Assembly: GCA_947561585.1 (NCBI GenBank)
Contig: CANNZV010000118.1
Coordinates: forward strand, 1 to 64,000
Direction of reading: 5' to 3'
Source of the DNA: Caprella mutica
Lineage: Eukaryota > Arthropoda > Malacostraca > Amphipoda > Caprellidae
DNA: 64,000 nt
In this document: piece after piece, positions 25,621 to 39,800 of the stretch
How the letters are laid out: every line of letters starts with the position of its first letter
How positions within the stretch are numbered: position 1 is the stretch's first letter
The notes under the pieces: generated by a model
The model's input: only the letters and a program-made list of their open reading frames with translations
Database searches by the model: none
What the model was told of the DNA's origin: nothing
Program-made: the position numbers and the translations under genes

Positions 25621-25985
25621 ATCCCCTTGAAATCGAGGGAATATCCATTCACTTTCATATTTCCATTCCCTCGTTAATGAGGGGATAACTGTTTTGATAT
25701 TCCCTTTCTCTTCCCCTAGGGAAGATTCCAGGAATATTTATATTTTAATTCCCTCTTGTTCCCCTTGATATCGAGGGAATATCCATTCACTTTCATATTT
25801 TTATTCCCTTGTTAATGAGGGGATAACTGATTTGATATTCCCTTTCTGTTCCCTTGATATCCAGGGAATATTTATATTTTTATTCCCTCTTGTTCCCCTT
25901 GATATCGAGGGAATATCCATTCACTTTCATATTTTCATTCCCTTGTTAACAAGGGGATAACTGTTTTTATATTCCCTTTCTGTAG
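25621..25985. repeat. 134-138 bp tandem repeat (2.7 copies)
   Basis: Copies begin CCCCTTGAAATCGAGGGAAT at 25,623 and CCCCTTGATATCGAGGGAAT at 25,761 and 25,895 (spacings 138 and 134). Each has CATTCACTTTCATATTT and GGGGATAACTG. The phrase is the same palindromic word found at 283-545. Confidence 0.88.
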
Positions 25986-26323
25986 AGTTGATATTGAGGC
26001 AATATTGTGTATGATATTCCCCAATATTGACACAATATTGGGGCAATATTGTCCTAATAATTTTTGCTTCGTGGACCTCGTTTGAAAATGATGAAACAAC
26101 AATGTTTCAACGTTGGGTAGCAACGTTGTATTAACCTTGTCAAATTATGTCTATCCTACGTCGCAGTCGAACTTTGGCACTATGTTGTTTCAACATTGTA
26201 ACAGTGTCGTTTGGAAATGACGAAACAACATTGTTTCAACGTTGAATTAACAACGTAGTTTTAACCTTGTGTTTTAATGTCTAAACAAAGTCGTAATCGA
26301 ACATTGGCACGATGTTGTTTCGT
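25986..26323. repeat. right subterminal AACGTTG-rich region
   Basis: Begins with ATATTGGGGCAATATTG-type palindromes (25,990-26,060; a related patch is at 61,917-61,970). It continues with two degenerate units containing ATTGTTTCAACGTTG and ATGTTGTTTCAACATTG. It leads into the cleaner ~194 bp repeats and uses the same vocabulary as the element termini. Confidence 0.6.
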
Positions 26324-26905
26324 CATTGTATCAACATTGTACAGATGTCGGAACCCAAACATAAGTTTGGCAACCAACGTAGTTCGAATGTTGTCTTTCG
26401 ACGTCGTATTTTTTTCCAAAAACCGACAATCAGACAACGTTGAAAACTGATGTTGTACCAACGTTCATACAACCAATAAACGATGCTCAGCCAACATCGT
26501 GACGACGTTGTTTTGTCATTGTATCAACATTGTACAGATGTCGGAAAACAAACATAAGGTTGGCAACCAACGTTGTTCGAATGTTGTCTTTCGACGTCGT
26601 ATTTTTTTTCCAAAAACCGACAATCAGACAACGTTGAAAACTGATGTTGTACCAACGTTCAGACAACCAAGAAACGATGCTCAGCCAACATCGTGACGAC
26701 GTTGTTTTGTCATTGTATCAACATTGTACAGATGTCGGAAAACAAACATAAGGTTGGCAACCAACGTTGTTCGAATGTTGTCTTTCGACGTCGTATTTTT
26801 TTTCCAAAAACCGACAATCAGACAACGTTGAAAACTGATGTTGTACCAACGTTCAGACAACCAAGAAACGATGCTCAGCCAACATCGTGACGACGTTGAT
26901 TTGCT
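26324..26905. repeat. ~194 bp subterminal repeat, three copies
   Basis: Copies begin CATTGTATCAACATTGTAC at 26,324, 26,517 and 26,711 (spacings 193 and 194). The last two are essentially identical, shown by the identical 65-codon frames at 26,499 and 26,693. The third copy ends in the right terminal repeat of the 13 kb element. The frames are a by-product of the repeat and not genes. Confidence 0.93.
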
Positions 26906-26912
26906 GCTTGGG

Positions 26913-29900
26913 TTACACTCATTTCACTCTAGTGACAGTTTACACTCATTTCACTCTAGTGACAGTTTACACTCATTTCACTCTAGTGACAGTTTACACT
27001 CATTTCACTCTAGTGACAGTTCACACTCATTTCACTCTAGTGACAGTTTACACTCATTTCACTCTAGTGACAGTTTACACTCATTTCACTCTAGTGACAG
27101 TTTACACTCATTTCACTCTAGTGACAGTTTACACTCATTTCACTCTAGTGACAGTTTACACTCATTTCACTCTAGTGACAGTTTACACTCATTACACTCT
27201 AGTGACAGTTTACACTCATTTCACTCTAGTGACAGTTTACACTCATTTCACTCTAGTGACAGTTTACACTCATTTCACTCTAGTGACAGTTTACACTCAT
27301 TTCACTCTAGTGACAGTTTACACTCATTTCACTCTAGTGACAGTTTACACTCATTTCACTCTAGTGACAGTTTACACTCATTTCACTCTAGTGACAGTTT
27401 ACACTCATTTCACTGTAGTGACAGTTTACACTCATTTCACTCTAGTGACAGTTTACACTCATTTCACTCTAGTGACAGTTTACACTCATTTCACTGTAGT
27501 GACAGTTTACACTCATTTCACTCTAGTGACAGTTCACACTCATTTCACTCTAGTGACAGTTTACACTCATTTCACTCTAGTGACAGTTTACACTCATTTC
27601 ACTGTAGTGACAGTTCACACTCATTTCACTCTAGTGACAGTTCACACTCATTTCACTCTAGTGACAGTTTACACTCATTTCACTCTAGTGACAGTTTGCA
27701 CTCATTTCACTCTAGTGACAGTTTACACTCATTTCACTCTAGTGACAGTTTACACTCATTTCACTCTAGTGACAGTTTACACTCATTTCACTCTAGTGAC
27801 AGTTTACACTCATTTCACTCTAGTGACAGTTTACACTCATTTCACTCTAGTGACAGTTTACACTCATTTCACTCTAGTGACAGTTTACACTCATTTCACT
27901 CTAGTGACAGTTCACACTCATTTCACTCTAGTGACAGTTTACACTCATTTCACTCTAGTGACAGTTTACACTCATTTCACTCTAGTGACAGTTTACACTC
28001 ATTTCACTCTAGTGACAGTTTACACTCATTTCACTCTAGTGACAGTTTACACTCATTTCACTCTAGTGACAGTTTACACTCATTTCACTCTAGTGACAGT
28101 TTACACTCATTTCACTCTAGTGACAGTTTACACTCATTTCACTCTAGTGACAGTTTACACTCATTTCACTCTAGTGACAGTTTACACTCATTTCACTCTA
28201 GTGACAGTTTACACTCATTTCACTGTAGTGACAGTTTACACTCATTTCACTCTAGTGACAGTTTACACTCAATTCACTCTAGTGACAGTTTACACTCATT
28301 TCACTCTAGTGACAGTTTACACTCATTTCACTCTAGTGACAGTTTACACTCATTTCACTCTAGTGACAGTTCACACTCATTTCACTCTAGTGACAGTTTA
28401 CACTCATTTCACTCTAGTGACAGTTCACACTCATTTCACTCTAGTGACAGTTTACACTCATTTCACTCTAGTGACAGTTTACACTCATTTCACTCTAGTG
28501 ACAGTTTACACTCATTTCACTGTAGTGACAGTTTACACTCATTTCACTCTAGTGACAGTTTACACTCATTTCACTCTAGTGACAGTTTACACTCATTTCA
28601 CTCTAGTGACAGTTCACACTCATTTCACTCTAGTGACAGTTTACACTCATTTCACTCTAGTGACAGTTTACACTCATTTCACTCTAGTGACAGTTTACAC
28701 TCATTTCACTCTAGTGACAGTTTACACTCATTTCACTCTAGTGACAGTTTACACTCATTTCAATCTAGTGACAGTTTACACTCATTTCACTCTAGTGACA
28801 GTTTACACTCATTTCACTCCAGTGACAGTTTACACTCATTTCACTCTAGTGACAGTTTACACTCATTTCACTCTAGTGACAGTTTACACTCATTTCACTC
28901 TAGTGACAGTTTACACTCATTTCACTCTAGTGACAGTTTACACTCATTTCACTCTAGTGACAGTTTACACTCATTTCACTCTAGTGACAGTTTACACTCA
29001 TTTCACTGTAGTGACAGTTTACACTCATTTCACTCTAGTGACAGTTTACACTCATTTCACTGTAGTGACAGTTTACACTCATTTCACTCTAGTGACAGTT
29101 CACACTCATTTCACTCTAGTGACAGTTTACACTCATTTCACTCTAGTGACAGTTTGCACTCATTTCACTCTAGTGACAGTTTACACTCATTTCACTCTAG
29201 TGACAGTTTACACTCATTTCACTCTCGTGACAGTTTACACTCATTTCACTCTAGTGACAGTTTACACTCATTTCACTCTAGTGACAGTTTACACTCATTT
29301 CACTCTAGTGACAGTTTACACTCATTTCACTCTAGTGACAGTTTACACTCATTTCACTCTAGTGACAGTTCACACTCATTTCACTCTAGTGACAGTTTAC
29401 ACTCATTTCACTCTAGTGACAGTTTACACTCATTTCACTCTAGTGACAGTTTACACTCATTTCACTCTAGTGACAGTTCACACTCATTTCACTCTAGTGA
29501 CAGTTTACACTCATTTCACTCTAGTGACAGTTTACACTCATTTCACTCTAGTGACAGTTTACACTCATTTCACTCTAGTGACAGTTTACACTCATTTCAC
29601 TCTAGTGACAGTTTACACTCATTTCACTGTAGTGACAGTTTACACTCATTTCACTCCAGTGACAGTTTACACTCATTTCACTCTAGTGACAGTTTACACT
29701 CATTTCACTCTAGTGACAGTTTACACTCATTTCACTCTAGTGACAGTTTACACTCATTTCACTCTAGTGACAGTTTACACTCATTTCACTCTAGTGACAG
29801 TTTACACTCATTTCACTGTAGTGACAGTTTACACTCATTTCACTCTAGTGACAGTTTACACTCAATTCACTCTAGTGACAGTTTACACTCATTTCACTCT

Positions 29901-32900
29901 AGTGACAGTTTACACTCATTTCACTCTAGTGACAGTTTACACTCATTTCACTCTAGTGACAGTTCACACTCATTTCACTCTAGTGACAGTTTACACTCAT
30001 TTCACTCTAGTGACAGTTCACACTCATTTCACTCTAGTGACAGTTTACACTCATTTCACTCTAGTGACAGTTTACACTCATTTCACTCTAGTGACAGTTT
30101 ACACTCATTTCACTGTAGTGACAGTTTACACTCATTTCACTCTAGTGACAGTTTACACTCATTTCACTCTAGTGACAGTTTACACTCATTTCACTCTAGT
30201 GACAGTTCACACTCATTTCACTCTAGTGACAGTTTACACTCATTTCACTCTAGTGACAGTTTACACTCATTTCACTCTAGTGACAGTTTACACTCATTTC
30301 ACTCTAGTGACAGTTTACACTCATTTCACTCTAGTGACAGTTTACACTCATTTCAATCTAGTGACAGTTTACACTCATTTCACTCTAGTGACAGTTTACA
30401 CTCATTTCACTCCAGTGACAGTTTACACTCATTTCACTCTAGTGACAGTTTACACTCATTTCACTCTAGTGACAGTTTACACTCATTTCACTCTAGTGAC
30501 AGTTTACACTCATTTCACTCTAGTGACAGTTTACACTCATTTCACTCTAGTGACAGTTTACACTCATTTCACTCTAGTGACAGTTTACACTCATTTCACT
30601 GTAGTGACAGTTTACACTCATTTCACTCTAGTGACAGTTTACACTCATTTCACTGTAGTGACAGTTTACACTCATTTCACTCTAGTGACAGTTCACACTC
30701 ATTTCACTCTAGTGACAGTTTACACTCATTTCACTCTAGTGACAGTTTGCACTCATTTCACTCTAGTGACAGTTTACACTCATTTCACTCTAGTGACAGT
30801 TTACACTCATTTCACTCTCGTGACAGTTTACACTCATTTCACTCTAGTGACAGTTTACACTCATTTCACTCTAGTGACAGTTTACACTCATTTCACTCTA
30901 GTGACAGTTTACACTCATTTCACTCTAGTGACAGTTTACACTCATTTCACTCTAGTGACAGTTCACACTCATTTCACTCTAGTGACAGTTTACACTCATT
31001 TCACTCTAGTGACAGTTTACACTCATTTCACTCTAGTGACAGTTTACACTCATTTCACTCTAGTGACAGTTCACACTCATTTCACTCTAGTGACAGTTTA
31101 CACTCATTTCACTCTAGTGACAGTTTACACTCATTTCACTCTAGTGACAGTTTACACTCATTTCACTCTAGTGACAGTTTACACTCATTTCACTCTAGTG
31201 ACAGTTTACACTCATTTCACTGTAGTGACAGTTTACACTCATTTCACTCCAGTGACAGTTTACACTCATTTCACTCTAGTGACAGTTTACACTCATTTCA
31301 CTGTAGTGACAGTTTACACTCATTTCACTCTAGTGACAGTTTACACTCATTTCACTCTAGTGACAGTTTACACTCATTTCACTCTAGTGACAGTTTACAC
31401 TCATTTCACTGTAGTGACAGTTTACACTCATTTCACTCTAGTGACAGTTTACACTCATTTCACTCTAGTGACAGTTTACACTCATTTCACTCTAGTGACA
31501 GTTCACACTCATTTCACTCTAGTGACAGTTTACACTCATTTCACTCTAGTGACAGTTTACACTCATTTCACTCTAGTGACAGTTTACACTCATTTCACTG
31601 TAGTGACAGTTTACACTCATTTCACTCTAGTGACAGTTTACACTCATTTCACTCTAGTGACAGTTTACACTCATTTCACTCTAGTGACAGTTCACACTCA
31701 TTTCACTCTAGTGACAGTTCACACTCATTTCACTCCAGTGACAGTTCACACTCATTTCACTCTAGTGACAGTTTACACTCATTTCACTCTAGTGACAGTT
31801 CACACTCATTTCACTCTAGTGACAGTTTACACTCATTTCACTCCAGTGACAGTTTACACTCATTTCACTCTAGTGACAGTTTACACTCATTTCACTCCAG
31901 TGACAGTTTACACTCATTTCACTCTAGTGACAGTTTACACTCATTTCACTCTAGTGACAGTTTACACTCATTTCACTCTAGTGACAGTTTACACTCATTT
32001 CACTCTAGTGACAGTTTACACTCATTTCACTGTAGTGACAGTTTACACTCATTTCACTCTAGTGACAGTTTACACTCATTTCACTCTAGTGACAGTTTAC
32101 ACTCATTTCACTCTAGTGACAGTTCACACTCATTTCACTCTAGTGACAGTTTACACTCATTTCACTCTAGTGACAGTTTACACTCATTTCACTCTAGTGA
32201 CAGTTTACACTCATTTCACTCTAGTGACAGTTTACACTCATTTCACTGTAGTGACTGTTTACACTCATTTCACTCTAGTGACAGTTTACACTCATTTCAC
32301 TCTAGTGACAGTTTACACTCATTTCACTCTAGTGACAGTTCACACTCATTTCACTCTAGTGACAGTTTACACTCATTTCACTCTAGTGACAGTTTACACT
32401 CATTTCACTCTAGTGACAGTTTACACTCATTTCACTGTAGTGACAGTTTACACTCATTTCACTCTAGTGACAGTTTACACTCATTTCACTCTAGTGACAG
32501 TTTACACTCATTTCACTCTAGTGACAGTTCACACTCATTTCACTCTAGTGACAGTTTACACTCATTTCACTCCAGTGACAGTTTACACTCATTTCACTCT
32601 AGTGACAGTTTACACTCATTTCACTCTAGTGACAGTTCACACTCATTTCACTCTAGTGACAGTTTACACTCATTTCACTCTAGTGACAGTTCACACTCAT
32701 TTCACTCTAGTGACAGTTTACACTCATTTCACTCCAGTGACAGTTTACACTCATTTCACTCTAGTGACAGTTTACACTCATTTCACTCTAGTGACAGTTC
32801 ACACTCATTTCACTCTAGTGACAGTTCACACTCATTTCACTCTAGTGACAGTTTACACTCATTTCACTCTAGTGACAGTTTACACTCATTTCACTCTAGT

Positions 32901-35900
32901 GACAGTTTACACTCATTTCACTCTAGTGACAGTTTACATTCATTTCACTCTAGTGACAGTTTACACTCATTTCACTCTAGTGACAGTTTACACTCATTTC
33001 ACTCTAGTGACAGTTTACACTCATTTCACTCTAGTGACAGTTTACACTCATTTCACTCTAGTGACAATTCACACTCATTTCACTCTAGTGACAGTTTACA
33101 CTCATTTCACTCTAGTGACAGTTTACACTCATTTCACTGTAGTGACAGTTTACACTCATTTCACTCTAGTGACAGTTCACACTCATTTCACTCTAGTGAC
33201 AGTTTACACTCATTTCACTCTAGTGACAGTTTACACTCATTTCACTCTAGTGACAGTTCACACTCATTTCACTCTAGTGACAGTTTACACTCATTTCACT
33301 CTAGTGACAGTTTACACTCATTTCACTCTAGTGACAGTTTACACTCATTTCACTCTAGTGACAGTTTACACTCATTTCACTCTAGTGACAGTTTACACTC
33401 ATTTCACTCTAGTGACAGTTTACACTCATTTCACTCTAGTGACAGTTTACACTCATTTCACTGTAGTGACAGTTCACACTCATTTCACTCTAGTGACAGT
33501 TCACACTCATTTCACTCTAGTGACAGTTTACACTCATTTCACTCTAGTGACAGTTTGCACTCATTTCACTCTAGTGACAGTTTACACTCATTTCACTCTA
33601 GTGACAGTTTACACTCATTTCACTCTAGTGACAGTTTACACTCATTTCACTCTAGTGACAGTTTACACTCATTTCACTCTAGTGACAGTTTACACTCATT
33701 TCACTCTAGTGACAGTTCACACTCATTTCACTCTAGTGACAGTTTACACTCATTTCACTCTAGTGACAGTTTACACTCATTTCACTCTAGTGACAGTTTA
33801 CACTCATTTCACTCTAGTGACAGTTCACACTCATTTCACTCTAGTGACAGTTTACACTCATTTCACTCTAGTGACAGTTTACACTCATTTCACTCTAGTG
33901 ACAGTTTACACTCATTTCACTGTAGTGACAGTTTACACTCATTTCACTCTAGTGACAGTTTACACTCAATTCACTCTAGTGACAGTTAACACTCATTTCA
34001 CTCTAGTGACAGTTTACACTCATTTCACTGTAGTGACAGTTTACACTCATTTCACTCTAGTGACAGTTCACACTCATTTCACTCTAGTGACAGTTTACAC
34101 TCATTTCACTCTAGTGACAGTTCACACTCATTTCACTCTAGTGACAGTTTACACTCATTTCACTCTAGTGACAGTTTACACTCATTTCACTCTAGTGACA
34201 GTTTACACTCATTTCACTGTAGTGACAGTTTACACTCATTTCACTCTAGTGACAGTTTACACTCATTTCACTCTAGTGACAGTTTACACTCATTTCACTC
34301 TAGTGACAGTTCACACTCATTTCACTCTAGTGACAGTTTACACTCATTTCACTCTAGTGACAGTTTACACTCATTTCACTCTAGTGACAGTTTACACTCA
34401 TTTCACTCTAGTGACAGTTTACACTCATTTCACTCTAGTGACAGTTTACACTCATTTCAATCTAGTGACAGTTTACACTCATTTCACTCTAGTGACAGTT
34501 TACACTCATTTCACTCCAGTGACAGTTTACACTCATTTCACTCTAGTGACAGTTTACACTCATTTCACTCTAGTGACAGTTTACACTCATTTCACTCTAG
34601 TGACAGTTTACACTCATTTCACCCTAGTGACAGTTTACACTCATTTCACTCTAGTGACAGTTTACACTCATTTCACTCTAGTGACAGTTTACACTCATTT
34701 CACTGTAGTGACAGTTTACACTCATTTCACTCTAGTGACAGTTTACACTCATTTCACTGTAGTGACAGTTTACACTCATTTCACTCTAGTGACAGTTCAC
34801 ACTCATTTCACTCTAGTGACAGTTTACACTCATTTCACTCTAGTGACAGTTTGCACTCATTTCACTCTAGTGACAGTTTACACTCATTTCACTCTAGTGA
34901 CAGTTTACACTCATTTCACTCAAGTGACAGTTTACACTCATTTCACTCTAGTGACAGTTTACACTCATTTCACTCTAGTGACAGTTTACACTCATTTCAC
35001 TCTAGTGACAGTTTACACTCATTTCACTCTAGTGACAGTTTACACTCATTTCACTCTAGTGACAGTTCACACTCATTTCACTCTAGTGACAGTTTACACT
35101 CATTTCACTCTAGTGACAGTTTACACTCATTTCACTCTAGTGACAGTTTACACTCATTTCACTCTAGTGACAGTTCACACTCATTTCACTCTAGTGACAG
35201 TTTACACTCATTTCACTCTAGTGACAGTTTACACTCATTTCACTCTAGTGACAGTTTACACTCATTTCACTCTAGTGACAGTTTACACTCATTTCACTCT
35301 AGTGACAGTTTACACTCATTTCACTCTAGTGACAGTTTACACTCATTTCACTCTAGTGACAGTTTACACTCATTTCACTCCAGTGACAGTTTACACTCAT
35401 TTCACTCTAGTGACAGTTTACACTCATTTCACTGTAGTGACAGTTTACACTCATTTCACTCTAGTGACAGTTTACACTCATTTCACTCTAGTGACAGTTT
35501 ACACTCATTTCACTCTAGTGACAGTTTACACTCATTTCACTGAAGTGACAGTTTACACTCATTTCACTCTAGTGACAGTTTACACTCATTTCACTCTAGT
35601 GACAGTTTACACTCATTTCACTCTAGTGACAGTTCACACTCATTTCACTCTAGTGACAGTTTACACTCATTTCACTCTAGTGACAGTTTACACTCATTTC
35701 ACTCTCGTGACAGTTTACACTCATTTCACTGTAGTGACAGTTTACACTCATTTCACTCTAGTGACAGTTTACACTCATTTCACTCTAGTGACAGTTTACA
35801 CTCATTTCACTCTAGTGACAGTTCACACTCATTTCACTCTAGTGACAGTTTACACTCATTTCACTCCAGTGACAGTTCACACTCATTTCACTCTAGTGAC

Positions 35901-36890
35901 AGTTTACACTCATTTCACTCTAGTGACAGTTCACACTCATTTCACTCTAGTGACAGTTTACACTCATTTCACTCCAGTGACAGTTTACACTCATTTCAAT
36001 CTAGTGACAGTTTACACTCATTTCACTCCAGTGACAGTTTACACTCATTTCACTCTAGTGACAGTTTACACTCATTTCACTCTAGTGACAGTTTACACTC
36101 ATTTTATTCTAGTGACAGTTTACACTCATTTCACTCTAGTGACAGTTTACACTCATTTCACTGTAGTGACAGTTTACACTCATTTCACTCTAGTGACAGT
36201 TTACACTCATTTCACTCTAGTGACAGTTTACACTCATTTCACTCTAGTGACAGTTCACACTCATTTCACTCTAGTGACAGTTTACACTCATTTCACTCTA
36301 GTGACAGTTTACACTCATTTCACTCTAGTGACAGTTTACACTCATTTCACTCTAGTGACAGTTTACACTCATTTCACTCTAGTGACAGTTTACACTCATT
36401 TCACTCTAGTGACAGTTTACACTCATTTCACTCTAGTGACAGTTTACACTCATTTCACTCTAGTGACAGTTCACACTCATTTCACTCTAGTGACAGTTTA
36501 CACTCATTTCACTCTAGTGACAGTTTACACTCATTTCACTCTAGTGACAGTTTACACTCATTTCACTGTAGTGACAGTTTACACTCATTTCACTCTAGTG
36601 ACAGTTTACACTCATTTCACTCTAGTGACAGTTTACACTCATTGCACTCTAGTGACAGTTCACACTCATTTCACTCTAGTGACAGTTTACACTCATTTCA
36701 CTCCAGTGACAGTTTACACTCATTTCACTCTAGTGACAGTTTACACTCATTTCACTCTAGTGACAGTTCACACTCATTTCACTCTAGTGACAGTTTACAC
36801 TCATTTCACTCTAGTGACAGTTCACACTCATTTCACTCTAGTGACAGTTTACACTCATTTCACTCCAGTGACAGTTTACACTCATTTCAC
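26913..36890. repeat. 27 bp satellite array, block 2, domain A (~369 units)
   Basis: Same unit as block 1, starting mid-unit at the right side of the insertion. CTGTAG variants are frequent and CTCCAG rare until about 35.8 kb. The order of rare variants copies block 1: CTGTAG at 27,415, 27,496 and 27,604 mirrors 9,281, 9,362 and 9,470. TCAATTCAC at 28,269, CAATCT at 28,761 and CTCGTG at 29,223 mirror 10,081, 10,573 and 11,035. A 59-unit (1,593 bp) stretch is tandemly duplicated: TCAATTCAC recurs at 29,862 and CAATCT at 30,354. Frame-breaking variants exist (CAGTTAACAC near 33,986, CACTGAAGTG near 35,541). Confidence 0.98.
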
Positions 36891-36893
36891 TAG
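36888..36893. other. 2 bp deletion and satellite subfamily boundary
   Basis: One unit reads TTTCACTAGTGAC instead of TTTCACTCTAGTGAC, a 25 bp unit. The register of the array shifts by two bases from here on. It is the only length-changing unit I noticed in the satellite, and it lies where variant composition changes from domain A to domain B. Confidence 0.9.
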
Positions 36894-39800
36894 TGACAGT
36901 TTACACTCATTTCACTCTAGTGACAGTTCACACTCATTTCACTCTAGTGACAGTTCACACTCATTTCACTCTAGTGACAGTTTACACTCATTTCACTCTA
37001 GTGACAGTTTACACTCATTTCACTCTAGTGACAGTTTACACTCATTTCACTCTAGTGACAGTTTACACTCATTTCACTCTAGTGACAGTTTACACTCATT
37101 TCACTGTAGTGACAGTTTACACTCATTTCACTCTAGTGACAGTTCACACTCATTTCACTCTAGTGACAGTTCACACTTATTTCACTCTAGTGACAGTTCA
37201 CACTCATTTCACTCTAGTGACAGTTCACACTCATTTCACTCTAGTGACAGTTTACACTCATTTCACTCTAGTGACAGTTCACACTCATTTCACTCTAGTG
37301 ACAGTTCACACTCATTTCACTCTAGTGACAGTTTACACTCATTTCACTCCAGTGACAGTTTACACTCATTTCACTCTAGTGACAGTTTACACTCATTTCA
37401 CTCTAGTGACAGTTCACACTCATTTCACTCTAGTGACAGTTCACACTCATTTCACTCTAGTGACAGTTTACACTCATTTCACTCTAGTGACAGTTTACAC
37501 TCATTTCACTCTAGTGACAGTTCACACTCATTTCACTCTAGTGACAGTTTACACTCATTTCACTCTTGTGACAGTTTACACTCATTTCACTCTAGTGACA
37601 GTTCACACTCATTTCACTCTAGTGACAGTTTACACTCATTTCACTCCAGTGACAGTTTACACTCATTTAACACTAGTGACAGTTTACACTCATTTCACTC
37701 TAGTGACAGTTTACACTCATTTCACTCTAGTGACAGTTCACACTCATTTCACTCTAGTGACAGTTTACACTCATTTCACTCCAGTGACAGTTTACACTCA
37801 TTTCACTCTAGTGACAGTTTACACTCATTTCACTCCAGTGACAGTTTACACTCATTTCACTCTAGTGACAGTTTACACTCATTTCACTCTAGTGACAGTT
37901 CACACTCATTTCACTCTAGTGACAGTTTACACTCATTTCACTCCAGTGACAGTTCACACTCATTTCACTCTAGTGACAGTTTACACTCATTTCACTCCAG
38001 TGACAGTTTACACTCATTTCACTCTAGTGACAGTTTACACTCATTTCACTCTAGTGACAGTTCACACTCATTTCACTCTAGTGACAGTTTACACTCATTT
38101 CACTCCAGTGACAGTTTACACTCATTTCACTCCAGTGACAGTTTACACTCATTTCACTCCAGTGACAGTTTACACTCATTTCACTCTAGTGACAGTTCAC
38201 ACTCATTTCACTCTAGTGACAGTTTACACTCATTTCACTCCAGTGACAGTTCACACTCATTTCACTCTAGTGACAGTTTACACTCATTTCACTCCAGTGA
38301 CAGTTTACACTCATTTCACTCCAGTGACAGTTTACACTCATTTCACTCTAGTGACAGTTCACACTCATTTCACTCTAGTGACAGTTTACACTCATTTCAC
38401 TCCAATGACAGTTTACACTCATTTCACTCTAGTGACAGTTTACACTCATTTCACTCCAGTGACAGTTTACACTCATTTCACTCTAGTGACAGTTCACACT
38501 CATTTCACTCTAGTGACAGTTCACACTCATTCCACTCTAGTGACAGTTCACACTCATTTCACTCTAGTGACAGTTTACACTCATTTCACTCTAGTGACAG
38601 TTTACACTCATTTCACTCTAGTGACAGTTCACACTCATTTCACTCTAGTGACAGTTTACACTCATTTCACTCTAGTGACAGTTCACACTCATTTCACTCT
38701 AGTGACAGTTTACACTCATTTCACTCTAGTGACAGTTTACACTCATTTCACTCTAGTGACAGTTCACACTCATTTCACTCTAGTGACAGTTTACACTCAT
38801 TTCACTCCAGTGACAGTTTACACTCATTTCACTCTAGTGACAGTTTACACTCATTTCACTCCAGTGACAGTTTACACTCATTTCACTCTAGTGACAGTTT
38901 ACACTCATTTCACTCCAGTGACAGTTTACACTCATTTCACTCCAGTGACAGTTTACACTCATTTCACTCCAGTGACAGTTTACACTCATTTCACTCCAGT
39001 GACAGTTTACACTCATTTCACTCTAGTGACAGTTCACACTCATTTCACTCTAGTGACAGTTTACACTCATTTCACTCCAGTGACAGTTTACACTCATTTC
39101 ACTCCAGTGACAGTTTACACTCATTTCACTCTAGTGACAGTTTACACTCATTTCACTCCAGTGACAGTTTACACTCATTTCACTCTAGTGACAGTTCACA
39201 CTCATTTCACTCTAGTGACAGTTCACACTCATTTCACTCTAGTGACAGTTCACACTCATTTCACTCTAGTGACAGTTTACACTCATTTCACTCTAGTGAC
39301 AGTTTACACTCATTTCACTCTAGTGACAGTTCACACTCATTTCACTCTAGTGACAGTTTACACTCATTTCACTCTAGTGACAGTTCACACTCATTTCACT
39401 CTAGTGACAGTTTACACTCATTTCACTCTAGTGACAGTTTACACTCATTTCACTCTAGTGACAGTTCACACTCATTTCACTCTAGTGACAGTTTACACTC
39501 ATTTCACTCCAGTGACAGTTTACACTCATTTCACTCTAGTGACAGTTTACACTCATTTCACTCCAGTGACAGTTTACACTCATTTCACTCTAGTGACAGT
39601 TTACACTCATTTCACTCCAGTGACAGTTTACACTCATTTCACTCCAGTGACAGTTTACACTCATTTCACTCTAGTGACAGTTCACACTCATTTCACTCTA
39701 GTGACAGTTTACACTCATTTCACTCCAGTGACAGTTTACACTCATTTAACACTAGTGACAGTTTACACTCATTTCACTCTAGTGACAGTTTACACTCATT

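Larger units (their letters stand above)
13911..26912. mobile_element. 13.0 kb TIR element inserted in the satellite
   Basis: The left end reads CCCAGGCAGCAAAACAACG (from 13,911). The reverse complement of the right end reads CCCAAGCAGCAAATCAACG (to 26,912). The first 22 bp match with two differences. The flanks are satellite: GTGACAGTTT before, TTACACTCATTT after, so removing the element and one TT restores a perfect 27 bp unit. That implies a 2 bp TT target duplication. Array markers also stay in register only when 13,004 bp (element plus TT) are removed. The interior is a patchwork of tandem repeats and a nested element; no transposase was recognised, so this is a non-autonomous or composite element. 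The CCCA...TGGG ends with internal AACGTTG-rich repeats do not let me name a superfamily. Confidence 0.88.

Noticed and set aside
26499..26890. Two identical 65-codon frames
   Set aside because: They are shadows of the ~194 bp tandem repeat; identity reflects recent DNA duplication.
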